Positions 39,699 to 48,493 of a stretch of DNA of 64,000 bases are shown here, piece after piece. Location of the stretch: NCBI RefSeq assembly GCF_004920835.1, contig NZ_QFHO01000002.1:248001-312000 (forward strand). Direction: 5' to 3'. Source of the stretch: Stenotrophomonas maltophilia (GTDB taxonomy: Bacteria; Pseudomonadota; Gammaproteobacteria; Xanthomonadales; Xanthomonadaceae). Under the pieces are notes generated by a model, which searched no databases, was not told where the DNA came from, and saw only the letters and a program-made list of their open reading frames with translations. The first letter of the stretch is position 1, and the number at the start of each line of letters is the position of its first letter. The position numbers were made by a program, and so were the translations under genes.

Positions 39699-41462
39699 AT
39701 GCCGATGTCCCTTGCCGCCGATGCCGTGCAGCCCTCCTCTGATACGCCGACGATCCGCCGCCGCGATGCGGTCGCGCCCGCCAACTGGCCGGAGGGCACG
39801 CTGCCACTGCTGGCGCGGCTCTACGCCAGTCGCGGTGCCGGTACCCCGGAGCTGGCGCTGCCGAAGCTGGGCAGCCTGCATGCGCCCGAGCTGCTGACCG
39901 GCATCGAGGCTGCGGTGGGCCTGCTGGTCGAGGCCATCGCCAACGACAAGCGCATCCTGGTGGTCGGCGATTTCGACTGCGATGGCGCCACCGCCTGTGC
40001 GGTCGGCGTGCGTGGCCTGCGCATGCTCGGCGCACAGCACGTCTTGCACGCGGTGCCGAACCGCATGGTGCACGGCTACGGCCTGTCGCCGTCGCTGGTG
40101 GAGGAGCTGGCCGAGCTGCAACCGGACCTGCTGGTCACGGTTGACCATGGCATTGCCTGCCACGCGGGTGTGACTGCAGCCAAGGCGCGTGGTTGGCAGG
40201 TGCTGGTCACCGACCACCATCTGCCCGGCCCGCAGCTGCCACCGGCCGACGTGATCGTTGATCCGAATCTGGATGGCGATGCGTTCCCCAGCAAATCGCT
40301 GGCCGGCGTCGGGGTAATTTTCTACGTGCTGATGGCGCTGCGCCGGCAGATGCGCGAGGCCGGGGTCTTCGCCGATGGCAAGGGCCCGGACCTGACCACA
40401 CTGCTGGACCTGGTGGCAGTCGGTACCGTCGCCGACCTGGTTGCGCTGGATTCGAACAACCGTGCGCTGGTCAGCGCGGGCCTGCGCCGCCTGCGCGCAG
40501 GGCAGGGCTGTGTCGGTCTGCGTGCGCTGATCGAAGCCAGCGGCCGTGACGCCGCGCGACTGACCGCCACCGATATCGGCTTCGCGCTCGGCCCGCGCCT
40601 GAACGCCGCGGGCCGGCTGGAAGACATGGCGCTGGGCATCGCGCTGCTGCTGACCGAAGACCCGCGCCAGGCGCGCGAGATCGCGCAGACGCTGGAGCAG
40701 ATCAATTCGGAACGGCGCGCCGTGCAGCAGTCGATGACTGACGACGCCGAGCAGGCGTTGACCCGCGTGGTGCTGGACATGGCCGGCCAGCGTCCGGTGG
40801 CCGCCTGCCTGTTCGATGCCGATTGGCATCCGGGCGTGGTCGGCCTGGTCGCGTCGAAGATGAAGGATCGCCTGCATCGCCCGGTGATCGCCTTCGCGCC
40901 TGCAGAACCCGGCGCCGACACCCTGCGTGGCTCCGCCCGCTCAATTCCCGGCCTGCACATCCGTGACGCACTGGCATTGGTCGATGCGCGGCATCCGGGC
41001 CTGATCGAACGCTTCGGTGGGCATGCCATGGCGGCTGGCCTGAGCATGCGGCTGGATCACGTCGATGAATTCAAGACCGCCTTTGTTTCGGTGGTGCTGG
41101 AAATGCTCGACCCGGCGGCACTGCAGCAGCAGGTCCTCAGCGACGGCGAACTGGCCGCGGACGAGCTGGACCATCGCCACGCCGATGCGTTGCGCCTTGC
41201 CGGACCGTGGGGCCAGGGTTTCCCCGAGCCGCTGTTCGACGGCCACTTCGAAGTGGCCAACTGGCGCGTACTGAAGGAGCGCCACCTCAAGCTGGAACTC
41301 CGCCTGCCGGGCGTACCCGGCACGATCAACGCGATCCACTTCGGTGGCTGGCACGGCAATGCACCCGGCCGTCATGTGCATCTGGCCTATCGACTGGCCT
41401 GCGATGACTATCGTGGCGGCAGCGCCATCCAGCTGATCGTGGAGCACTGCCTCCCTGCATGA
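39699..41462 (+). CDS. recJ: Single-stranded-DNA-specific exonuclease RecJ
   Basis: The product is 587 residues, starting at MPMSLAADAVQ (or two codons later). DHH-family metal motifs are present: ILVVGDFDCDGATACAVG, LVTVDHGIACHAG, VLVTDHHLPGP and a fourth Asp near LLDLVAVGTVADLVAL. The DHHA1 domain shows LRGSARSIPGLHIRDAL and RFGGHAMAAGL. It degrades 5' ssDNA in mismatch and RecFOR repair. Its TGA lies in a perfect 30-bp inverted repeat (41461-41540). It belongs to the ancestral rpf locus order. Confidence 0.95.
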   Translation: MPMSLAADAVQPSSDTPTIRRRDAVAPANWPEGTLPLLARLYASRGAGTPELALPKLGSLHAPELLTGIEAAVGLLVEAIANDKRILVVGDFDCDGATACAVGVRGLRMLGAQHVLHAVPNRMVHGYGLSPSLVEELAELQPDLLVTVDHGIACHAGVTAAKARGWQVLVTDHHLPGPQLPPADVIVDPNLDGDAFPSKSLAGVGVIFYVLMALRRQMREAGVFADGKGPDLTTLLDLVAVGTVADLVALDSNNRALVSAGLRRLRAGQGCVGLRALIEASGRDAARLTATDIGFALGPRLNAAGRLEDMALGIALLLTEDPRQAREIAQTLEQINSERRAVQQSMTDDAEQALTRVVLDMAGQRPVAACLFDADWHPGVVGLVASKMKDRLHRPVIAFAPAEPGADTLRGSARSIPGLHIRDALALVDARHPGLIERFGGHAMAAGLSMRLDHVDEFKTAFVSVVLEMLDPAALQQQVLSDGELAADELDHRHADALRLAGPWGQGFPEPLFDGHFEVANWRVLKERHLKLELRLPGVPGTINAIHFGGWHGNAPGRHVHLAYRLACDDYRGGSAIQLIVEHCLPA

Positions 41463-41540
41463 AAAAAGGGGACGGAGGGGATTAAGTCGCTTGTGCCTTG
41501 TTTGCCACTTGCGACTTAATCCCCTCCGTCCCCTTTTTTC
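41461..41540. terminator. Perfect 30-bp inverted repeat, bidirectional terminator candidate
   Basis: The arms at 41461-41490 and 41511-41540 are perfectly complementary over 30 bp with a 20-nt loop. Each strand reads A-rich, then GGGGACGGAGGGGATTAAG, and ends CCCCTTTTTT, giving a T-tailed hairpin in both directions. It lies exactly between the convergent recJ and DUF1176 genes, sharing two bases with the recJ stop codon and ending 7 bp before the other stop. Confidence 0.85.
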
Positions 41541-41547
41541 TGTGAGG

Positions 41548-42603
41548 TCAGCGGACCTCGGTTACGAGTGTTGGCAGATCCCAGGTGCCACCGGGCACGC
41601 CCCGGCATAGACCAGGTGCCACCTCGGACGTCGCGATGAAGTTCGTCCCGTCCCACGTCCAGGCTGCGTGCGACATGCAGTCAGCGAGGCCGCGGCCCTT
41701 CTGCGCGGCAATGATCTGGCCGTCGGCGTAGTCGATCGCATCGCTGGTCACCCATTGCGCCTGGAACGGCGCCTGCGGGCGCGCGACCCAATAGCCATCG
41801 CCGATGTTGTAGGCCCCGCGCCAACACGGGACCGTGACCAGCACATGCTGCGCGTCCAGGCGCTGGACCTGCAGTGGGGAGTTGCTGAGCGGAACGTCGG
41901 CGTCGGTTTCCTGCAGGCCTTCGCAGCTGTCGTCCTCCAGCGTGGCACGCAGTGCCGCGCGCAGGGCGGGTGAGGCGGCCAGCCGAGCAAACGCGGGATC
42001 ATCCGGAGTCGAGTCCAGGGTAGCGGCCTTGCGTACAACCGGCACCGGAAGTGCGGCGGGAACGCCGGACTCAGGCGTGCTGCCCTTGCGCATCACAGCG
42101 CCGGGCGTGCCGAGGCGGCCCTGGTACTCATCGATCTTCAGCAGTACCGCTGCGGCACCCTTGTCCGACAGCGGCCAGCGATGGCCAGCGCCATCGGTCA
42201 CGCTGATCCCTCCATCGCGTACAAGTGCGGATAACAACGCGCTGGTCTGCGCGGCATTCAAGCTGTGCGTGCCTTCGCCCTTTGCCGGGGGCAGCACGCC
42301 CAGGTCCTGTTGCTGGATGCGCAGATGCAGCGCGCCCTTGGGCTGGGTTTGGCCTTCTTCCGGCTGCAGCGACAGGCGCCCCTGAATGACCTGGCCGGGG
42401 CCGCCCTTGCGGGTGAGCAGCACGCTAAGGGTGCTGTCATCGTCGGCGGCGTAGCCGGCGGCGCGGCAGGTCAAGGTGTTATCACAGGCTACGACCCAGT
42501 CGTGGTGCTGGAAATACAGGCTCTTGGCCGGAGCTGTCGCAAGGGCGGTCAGGGGGCAGGGAAGGGCCAACAGAGTGGCCAGCAGGGGCAATCGCATCGG
42601 CAT
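41548..42603 (-). CDS. DUF1176-family exported protein (second paralogue)
   Basis: The product is 351 residues from MPMRLPLLATLLALPCPLTA (two residues shorter from the next ATG). The signal peptide is followed by FQHHDWVVACDNTLTCRAAG, matching the first paralogue's start. The middle SDKGAAAVLLKIDEYQGRLG and the end PGGTWDLPTLVTEVR also match. It is divergent from the VIT-domain gene with 125 bp between starts. The two DUF1176 genes flank recJ and are probably an old duplication. Confidence 0.83.
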   Translation of the reverse strand: MPMRLPLLATLLALPCPLTALATAPAKSLYFQHHDWVVACDNTLTCRAAGYAADDDSTLSVLLTRKGGPGQVIQGRLSLQPEEGQTQPKGALHLRIQQQDLGVLPPAKGEGTHSLNAAQTSALLSALVRDGGISVTDGAGHRWPLSDKGAAAVLLKIDEYQGRLGTPGAVMRKGSTPESGVPAALPVPVVRKAATLDSTPDDPAFARLAASPALRAALRATLEDDSCEGLQETDADVPLSNSPLQVQRLDAQHVLVTVPCWRGAYNIGDGYWVARPQAPFQAQWVTSDAIDYADGQIIAAQKGRGLADCMSHAAWTWDGTNFIATSEVAPGLCRGVPGGTWDLPTLVTEVR

Positions 42604-42728
42604 CCTTGCGCGTGTGGGAGAGTGGGGCATGGTGCCTGTGGGTGGGGCCAAAGAAAAGCCGCGCACGGTCCAACCCCATTCCGGCTGTCCGTGCGTTCAG
42701 ACGTCCACGATCCCACTGGAGCCCTGTC

Positions 42729-45638
42729 ATGGTCTTCGTCCGTTGCTGCGCTGTGTTGTTGCTGGCCCTCGCGGCCGGGCCTGTCGGCGCTCAGTCGCCA
42801 CGTATTGCCAGGCCGCAAGCCACCACCCCGCTGTTGATTGCGCCCGCCGCCGAACAGCCGGTGCAACTGCAGCGTGCCCGCATCGAAGGCGAGGTCCAGG
42901 CCGGCATCGCCCAGACCCGGATCACCCTGGAGTTCCACAACCCGAACCGGCGCGTGCTGGAGGGCGAGCTGCAGTTCCCGCTGGCCGATGGCCAGCAGAT
43001 CACGGGCTTCGCACTGGATATCAACGGTGAACTGCGTGACGCGGTGCCGGTGCCCAAGGACCGTGGCCGCCAGGTATTCGAGGAGATCGCCCGCCGTGGT
43101 GTGGACCCGGGCCTGCTGGAACAGACCGCCGGCAACCAGTTCCGCCTGCGCGTCTACCCGCTGCCGGCCGGTGGCAGTCGGCGCGTGCAGCTGGTGATTC
43201 GTGAGCCGTTGGCCTTCGCCGGACAGGGCTGGCAATGGACGCTACCGCTACAGTTCGCTGCCGGTGCTTCATCGGTTGAGCTGAAGCTGGAGGCGTCGGG
43301 CGCGGCCACCGCAGGTACGGCTCCGTTCCGCATCAATGCGGGCCAACTGCAGTGGCAGGGCAACGGCGCACAGTTGCCGAAGCAGCTGCAGTGGAGCCTG
43401 CCGGCAGCCCGCCAGGCACAGGTGCAGGTGGCGCCCTGGGAGGATGGCCATTACCTGCTGGCGCAGCTGCCGGTGGCGGCCAGCAGCACGCCCCGCACGT
43501 TGCCCAGCGAAGTCGGCCTGCTGTGGGACGGCTCCGGTTCGGCGGGCCAGCGCGATCGCACACGTGAGTTCGCGCTGTTGGATCGCTACTTCGCCGCGAT
43601 GGGTGACGGTACGGTGGCATTGACCGTGCTGCGCGACCGTGCCGAACCGGTGCGTCGCTTCCGTATCCGAGCCGGCAACTGGAACGAGCTGCGCGCAGCG
43701 CTGCAGGCCGTACGCCCGGACGGTGCCAGCGCGCTGGCGCAGTGGCAGCCGCAGCCGGGAGTGAAGGAATACCTGCTGGTCAGCGATGGCCTGCTGACCT
43801 ATGGACCGGAAGCATTGCCAGCACTGGCACCGCAGCAGCGCCTGTTCGCGATCAGCAGCGCCGGTGCGCGTACCGATGCCGTGCGACTGCGTGGTTGGAG
43901 CGAAGCGCATGGTGGCCGCTTCGTCGCGCTGGGCAAGGATGTCGAATTGGCCGCCCATGAGCTGCTGTCGTCGCCGTTGGATGTGCAGGTCGATGCAGGG
44001 CGCGGCGTGCAGGACGTGGTGATCGATCGACGCAGTGAAGTCCAGGGCTGGTTGTGGCTGCACGCACGACTGGCGGCCGACGGTGTGCCGATGCGGGTGC
44101 GCGTGGGCGGCGGTGAATGGCAGGCACTGCCGGCAACGCAGAAGAGTGACGATGGTGAACTGCTGGCCGGCTTGTGGGCGCAGGCCCGTCTGCAGCAACT
44201 CGGTGCCGACCGTAGAGGCAACCGCGAGGCAATGCAACTGCTGTCGCAGCAGTTCGGCCTGGTCGGTCCGGACACCTCGCTGATCGTGCTGGAAACGCTG
44301 GAGGACTACCTGCGCTATGCGATCCGCCCGTCCGGCAAACTGCGCTCCGAGCACGATGCCCGCTTCGCACGGCAGGTGAGCGATCGCGCCGCTGCCGATC
44401 GCCAGCGCCTGGACCAGGTTGCCGCACGTTGGAAGGAGCGCCAGCAGTGGTGGAACCGAAGCTGGCCGAAGGGAGCGCCTCCGCAGTTGAAGGGCGGGGC
44501 GCTGGAAGTTGCATCCGCGGACTACGCGATGGACTCGGCGCCGGTGGCGATGCTCGCTGCGCCGGCCCCCGCGGCACCGCCCGCGCCGGCACCGATGGCC
44601 GCCGCCGTCGAGCAGCGCATGGAAGCCAGCAGTGCGCGTGCACGTCGCTCAGCGTCCGCATCGAACAAAGCGCTGGATGTGGTCGCGCTCACCGGCAGCG
44701 TTGTCGCTGCATCCGCCGCCAACAATGGGGAGCTAGGCATCCAGCTGGCGGCCTGGCAGCCGGATTCGGCCATCGCCCGTCGCCTGCGCCAAGGTCCGCC
44801 GTCGCAGCTCTATGACCGCTACCTGGCCGAGCGCGATGCGCATGCCGACAGCAGCGCGTTCTTCCTCGACGTGGCCGATCTGCTGCTGGAGCAGGGCCAG
44901 CGCGAACTGGCACTGCGTGTGCTGTCCAACCTGGCCGAGATGGACCTGGACAACAGGCACCTGCTGCGCGTGCTCGGCTACCGCCTGATGCAGGCGGATG
45001 CCCCGGCGCTGGCGGTGCCGGTGTTCGAGCAGGTGCTGGCGATGGGCCAGGAAGAACCGCAGAGCTTCCGCGACCTGGGCCTGGCACTGGCGGCGGCCGG
45101 CAAGCCGCAGCAGGCTCTGGCGCCGCTGTACCAGGTGGTGGTGCGGCCATGGGACAACCGCTTCGATGGCATCGCCCTGATCGCACTGGATGAGTTGACC
45201 AACCTGGTGGCCCGCAGCACGCCCCGGCTGGATACCACCAGCATCGACCCGCGCCTGCTGCAGGCGATGCCGCTGGACCTGCGCGTGGTGCTGTCGTGGG
45301 ATGCCGACAACAGCGACATGGACCTGTGGGTGACCGACCCGAACGGCGAGCGCGCGTACTACGGCAACCGCCTGACCTACCAGGGCGGGCAGATGTCGCA
45401 GGATTTCACCGGCGGCTATGGCCCCGAGCAGTTCTCGCTGCGTGACGCCAAGCCGGGCAAGTACAAGGTGGAGGCCAATTACTTCGGCAGCCGCCAGCAG
45501 CTGGTGACTGGTGCGACGACCCTGATGCTGCGGCTGACCACGCACTGGGGCACGCCGAAGCAGAAAGACCAGATGGTCACGATGCGGCTGAAGGATCGTG
45601 CCGAGACCGTGCTGGTGGGCGAGTTCGAGGTGCGGTAG
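42729..45638 (+). CDS. Exported VIT/VWA protein with C-terminal DUF2135
   Basis: This 969-residue protein starts at MVFVRCCAVLLLALAAGPVG, a signal peptide. The VIT domain (about 30-150) has VEGEVQ-like strands and FPLADGQQITGFALDINGEL. A VWA-like domain (about 255-400) has the MIDAS-type D-G-S-G-S in LLWDGSGSAG. A low-complexity Ala/Pro linker is at about 610-670, helical TPR-like repeats at about 740-860, and DUF2135 at the end (VLSWDADNSDMDLWVTDPNG). Such proteins are predicted to act in envelope or adhesion complexes. Its stop codon TAG is the TAG of a SMAG hairpin. Confidence 0.85.
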   Translation: MVFVRCCAVLLLALAAGPVGAQSPRIARPQATTPLLIAPAAEQPVQLQRARIEGEVQAGIAQTRITLEFHNPNRRVLEGELQFPLADGQQITGFALDINGELRDAVPVPKDRGRQVFEEIARRGVDPGLLEQTAGNQFRLRVYPLPAGGSRRVQLVIREPLAFAGQGWQWTLPLQFAAGASSVELKLEASGAATAGTAPFRINAGQLQWQGNGAQLPKQLQWSLPAARQAQVQVAPWEDGHYLLAQLPVAASSTPRTLPSEVGLLWDGSGSAGQRDRTREFALLDRYFAAMGDGTVALTVLRDRAEPVRRFRIRAGNWNELRAALQAVRPDGASALAQWQPQPGVKEYLLVSDGLLTYGPEALPALAPQQRLFAISSAGARTDAVRLRGWSEAHGGRFVALGKDVELAAHELLSSPLDVQVDAGRGVQDVVIDRRSEVQGWLWLHARLAADGVPMRVRVGGGEWQALPATQKSDDGELLAGLWAQARLQQLGADRRGNREAMQLLSQQFGLVGPDTSLIVLETLEDYLRYAIRPSGKLRSEHDARFARQVSDRAAADRQRLDQVAARWKERQQWWNRSWPKGAPPQLKGGALEVASADYAMDSAPVAMLAAPAPAAPPAPAPMAAAVEQRMEASSARARRSASASNKALDVVALTGSVVAASAANNGELGIQLAAWQPDSAIARRLRQGPPSQLYDRYLAERDAHADSSAFFLDVADLLLEQGQRELALRVLSNLAEMDLDNRHLLRVLGYRLMQADAPALAVPVFEQVLAMGQEEPQSFRDLGLALAAAGKPQQALAPLYQVVVRPWDNRFDGIALIALDELTNLVARSTPRLDTTSIDPRLLQAMPLDLRVVLSWDADNSDMDLWVTDPNGERAYYGNRLTYQGGQMSQDFTGGYGPEQFSLRDAKPGKYKVEANYFGSRQQLVTGATTLMLRLTTHWGTPKQKDQMVTMRLKDRAETVLVGEFEVR

Positions 45639-45742
45639 CGCCGGGCCATGCCCGGTGCCGCTGGAAGGTTGAAGTAGAGCCACGCCATGCGTGGCTGTTG
45701 GTTGGGGTCGGGATGGCCTATCCACGCATGGCGTGGATCTAC
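45635..45742. repeat. Three SMAG-type REP hairpins after the VIT-domain gene
   Basis: GTAGCGCCGGGCCATGCCCGGTGCC (45635-45659) overlaps the VIT gene stop codon. GTAGAGCCACGCCATGCGTGGCT (45674-45696) and an inverted copy ending in CTAC (45720-45742) follow. The last overlaps the 3' end of the broken membrane-protein gene. Confidence 0.75.
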
Positions 45743-46050
45743 CGCACGTCTTCGACTGCCGGCAGGCGCTGGCGCGGAATCCACAGCGCCAGCGCTACGC
45801 CGCCGCCAAGGATCAACAGCGTGCCGACGGTTTGCCACAGCAGCTCGGTCGCCGGTACCTCCGGCAGTGCCGCAGTTCCGGCCAGTCGATCAACGGTCGC
45901 GCCAGCAGGTAGATCAGCACCATGCCCAACACGCGTAATATCCGCTGCACGATACCCTGCGGGTCCTTCGGCCAGCCACGCCATTGCAGCCACGCCACCA
46001 GCAGACCCAGTGCGAGCAGTCGACCGGCTTCACCGACCGGAACGTTGTTG
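45739..46050 (-). pseudogene. Frameshifted, 5'-truncated small membrane protein
   Basis: Two minus-strand frames each encode half of a plausible two-helix membrane protein. The upstream half reads GEAGRLLALGLLVAWLQWRG and IVQRILRVLGMVLIYLLARP. The downstream half, in another frame, reads TELLWQTVGTLLILGGGVAL and ends PRQRLPAVEDVR. The shift lies at about 45850-45890. The upstream half runs back toward 46050 without an ATG, so the gene also seems to lack its start. It borders the low-GC island and was probably damaged when that arrived. Confidence 0.55.
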
Positions 46051-46056
46051 TGGCTT

Positions 46057-46251
46057 TTATAGAATCTGGCCCGATTCGAGCGGGAATCTGCCTTTCATGC
46101 TCTTGCGCGGTGGTGATCTATAAAACGGTATCGAAGCCTGCACTCGTTTGATGAGGTACTTGATCCAAGGCATGTAGAAATCGATAGGTGAGCGCCGCCA
46201 ATCGTCCTGATTCGCGTATGAATCACTGGCATCGAAGTGCTTCCACGCCAT
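46057..46251 (-). CDS. Possible 64-residue hypothetical protein in the low-GC island
   Basis: An ATG at 46249-46251 gives MAWKHFDASDSYANQDDWRR, continuing with aromatic residues (IDFYMPWIKYLIKR) and a basic tail. It overlaps the end of the lipoprotein gene by 29 bp. Composition is AT-richer than the rest of the window. There is no family match I know. It could be a real small gene coupled to the lipoprotein or chance coding. Confidence 0.35.
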   Translation of the reverse strand: MAWKHFDASDSYANQDDWRRSPIDFYMPWIKYLIKRVQASIPFYRSPPRKSMKGRFPLESGQIL

Positions 46252-46858
46252 CAATAACGTGCTTGTCCAGCGACTCAAAGGACGTAGGTAGTTCTTTTCC
46301 AGAAAAGAACGAATACGTGATGCCATAGTCCTTCCCGTGAATCACACGACTGCAGGTTATGGCGCCCTTCTCATCGCAGGTTGCCATCAGCTCACTACCA
46401 GCGAGTGGGGTTGTCGCCACCGGTTCGCTGGCACCCCATAGGTAAACCGTTGTCGGGTCCAGACGGTCAGGAATAGCCAGAACTCCGCGCCCGAGATGTC
46501 GAGCTTGGCCCCATCCCTCTGTAGCTGCTTGAAGTAGCGGTGAGGTTGGGTGGAGATCCTCAAGCCGCCGACCAGGGAAGTAAGGCTTAGCGACCACCGC
46601 CACCGAAATGAGATTCTTTGGCCCAATGCACGTGCTTCCGGCCGGGGAGTAGCAGCCATCGAGTGTGAATCCACCGGTGATAGTTTTCCCCTTTTGAAAG
46701 CGGGAGGGGGTCACATCGATATCATTCGGCACACAGAAGTTAGTCTCTGCTCCGTCCGGATGATACGTAGTCGCCTTGCTCCCGCATCCACAGAGAAGCA
46801 GGGCGCAGACAAGTCCAAGTACCTTAATTTCCACAGCTAGGGGCTGGGCAGTAGTCAT
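46223..46858 (-). CDS. Hypothetical lipoprotein, possible immunity protein
   Basis: The product is 211 residues from MTTAQPLAVEIKVLGLVCAL, with the lipobox LLCGC. Upstream in-frame sequence to 46957 overlaps the next gene and is not needed. The mature protein has several Cys and motifs such as TITGGFTLDGCYSPAGSTC. It follows and overlaps a gene fragment that resembles the C-terminal end of a polymorphic toxin. In Xanthomonadaceae, lipoproteins in that position are often immunity proteins to secreted effectors. That role is an inference from context only. Confidence 0.6.
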   Translation of the reverse strand: MTTAQPLAVEIKVLGLVCALLLCGCGSKATTYHPDGAETNFCVPNDIDVTPSRFQKGKTITGGFTLDGCYSPAGSTCIGPKNLISVAVVAKPYFPGRRLEDLHPTSPLLQAATEGWGQARHLGRGVLAIPDRLDPTTVYLWGASEPVATTPLAGSELMATCDEKGAITCSRVIHGKDYGITYSFFSGKELPTSFESLDKHVIDGVEALRCQ

Positions 46859-47210
46859 AAATGTCTCGAGTCGTTCCACCAAAAAGGTTAGCTGCGCGCT
46901 CTGCGGCGTCCGTTTTGTAGCCGCCAAAGGCTTTCGGGTCGGCACCGTTATTCTCAAAAACTCTTTCGTGGAAATCGCCGATTACACCTCTATCCAGCAT
47001 GACAGGGTTGTCAGGCCTAGCGCCTGCATCTTCCAGGGCTTGCCGGCGGTCTCCATAGGAGAATGTGAACGGAGGGCGACGTTGGGGGGGGGCATGGCCG
47101 GGCATGGGCTGGGTGCACCCCGGTCGTTGCGGCTTGGTTTGTTCCGCTAGGATGGGCTTTGCTGGATGTGGCTCCGATGGTGGGATAGGGAGCCGCCTTG
47201 CAGCGGGCAC
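46824..47210 (-). pseudogene. Toxin C-terminus-like fragment with a nine-C tract
   Basis: The frame is 128 residues, of which only the last 80 or so (FSYGDRRQALEDAGARPDNP onward, ending YDYCPAPSCGN) look like protein. The first part is Pro/Arg-rich and crosses a run of nine C on the coding strand (G run at 47084-47092). I see no secretion or RHS/VgrG domain upstream. It looks like the detached C-terminal cassette of a larger effector. It overlaps the lipoprotein start by 35 bp, an arrangement typical of toxin-immunity pairs. Confidence 0.45.
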
Positions 47211-47322
47211 TCCCTGTGGGGGCCGTTGTGGGGGAAATGCTTGACGCGGCCAGGTAACGCTTGCTGGATCAAGGGCTTGGCGCTATCCTGAACAGTCATC
47301 TTTTGAATGCATAACCGCCGAC

Positions 47323-48448
47323 ATGATCGAACTGAATCCTGTCCGCCAGCGCATCACCGATCTGACCGATCGCGTGCTGTCGCTTCGGGGGTATCTTTGA
47401 CTACGACGCCAAGAAAGAGCGTCTTGAAGAAGTAACGCGGGAGCTGGAAAGCCCCGACGTCTGGAACAACGCCGAATACGCCCAGAACCTGGGCCGCGAG
47501 CGCTCCAGCCTGGAAAAGACCGTGGGCGGCATCGCCTCGGTGCTCGACGGCCTGGCTGATGCCACCGAACTGCTTGAGCTGGCCGAATCCGAGCAGGATG
47601 AGGACACCGCGCTGGCCGTGGTCGCCGACCTGGACAAGCACCAGTCGCACGTCGAGAAGCTGGAATTCCAGCGCATGTTCTCCGGCGAGATGGACAATGC
47701 TGCCGCATTCGTCGACATCCAGGCCGGTGCCGGCGGCACCGAAGCCCAGGACTGGGCCGAGATCCTGCTGCGCATGTACCTGCGCTGGTGTGAATCGCGC
47801 GGCTGGAAGACCGAGCTGATGGAAGTCTCCGGTGGCGACGTCGCCGGCATCAAGTCGGCCACGCTGCGCGTGGAAGGCGACTACGCCTACGGCTGGCTGA
47901 AGACCGAGACCGGCGTGCACCGCCTGGTGCGCAAGTCGCCGTTCGATTCGGACAACCGCCGCCACACCAGCTTCACCTCGGTGTTCGTGTCGCCGGAAAT
48001 CGATGACAACATCGACATCACCATCAACCCGGCCGACCTGCGGACCGACGTGTACCGTTCGTCCGGTGCCGGTGGCCAGCACGTGAACAAGACCGAGTCG
48101 GCGGTGCGTATCACCCACATCCCGACCAACATCGTCGTGGCCTGCCAGACCGGCCGCAGCCAGCACCAGAACCGCGACAACGCGATGAAGATGCTGGCCG
48201 CCAAGCTGTACGAGCTGGAGATCCAGAAGCGCAACGCCGAGAAGGACGCCGTGGAAGCCACCAAGTCCGACATTGGCTGGGGCAGCCAGATCCGCAATTA
48301 CGTGCTCGACCAGAGCCGTATCAAGGACCTGCGTACCGGCATCGAACGCTCGGATACGCAGAAGGTGCTCGACGGCGACCTGGACGAGTTCGTCGAGGCC
48401 AGCCTGAAGGCCGGCCTGGCCGTGGGCTCCAAGCGCGTCGATGCCTGA
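47323..48448 (+). CDS. prfB: Peptide chain release factor 2, with programmed +1 frameshift
   Basis: Joined coding is 47323-47397 plus 47399-48448, 374 residues. Frame 0 starts [20 protein letters not shown] and meets TGA at 47398 in CTT-TGA-C. Slipping +1 continues [22 protein letters not shown]2 features are the SPF tripeptide in [15 protein letters not shown], which reads UGA, and GGQ in [14 protein letters not shown], which triggers hydrolysis. The frameshift is autoregulatory: scarce RF2 favours the shift. Low-GC sequence ends just upstream of this gene. Confidence 0.95.
47387..47401 (+). promoter_or_regulatory. prfB: prfB +1 frameshift signal
   Basis: GGGGG (47387-47391), acting as an internal Shine-Dalgarno-like sequence, is followed after TAT by CTT-TGA-C (47395-47401). 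This is the canonical RF2 recoding site, matching the E. coli version except that the run starts CGGGGG rather than AGGGGG. Confidence 0.92.
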
Positions 48449-48493
48449 TCGACGCGCCTGCGCGGATATCATCGCCCTCCGTGATGGAGGGAG

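Noticed and set aside
47398..47400. Premature stop making prfB a pseudogene
   Set aside because: The TGA is in the canonical CTT-TGA-C recoding site with a G-rich sequence upstream, the known RF2 autoregulatory frameshift.
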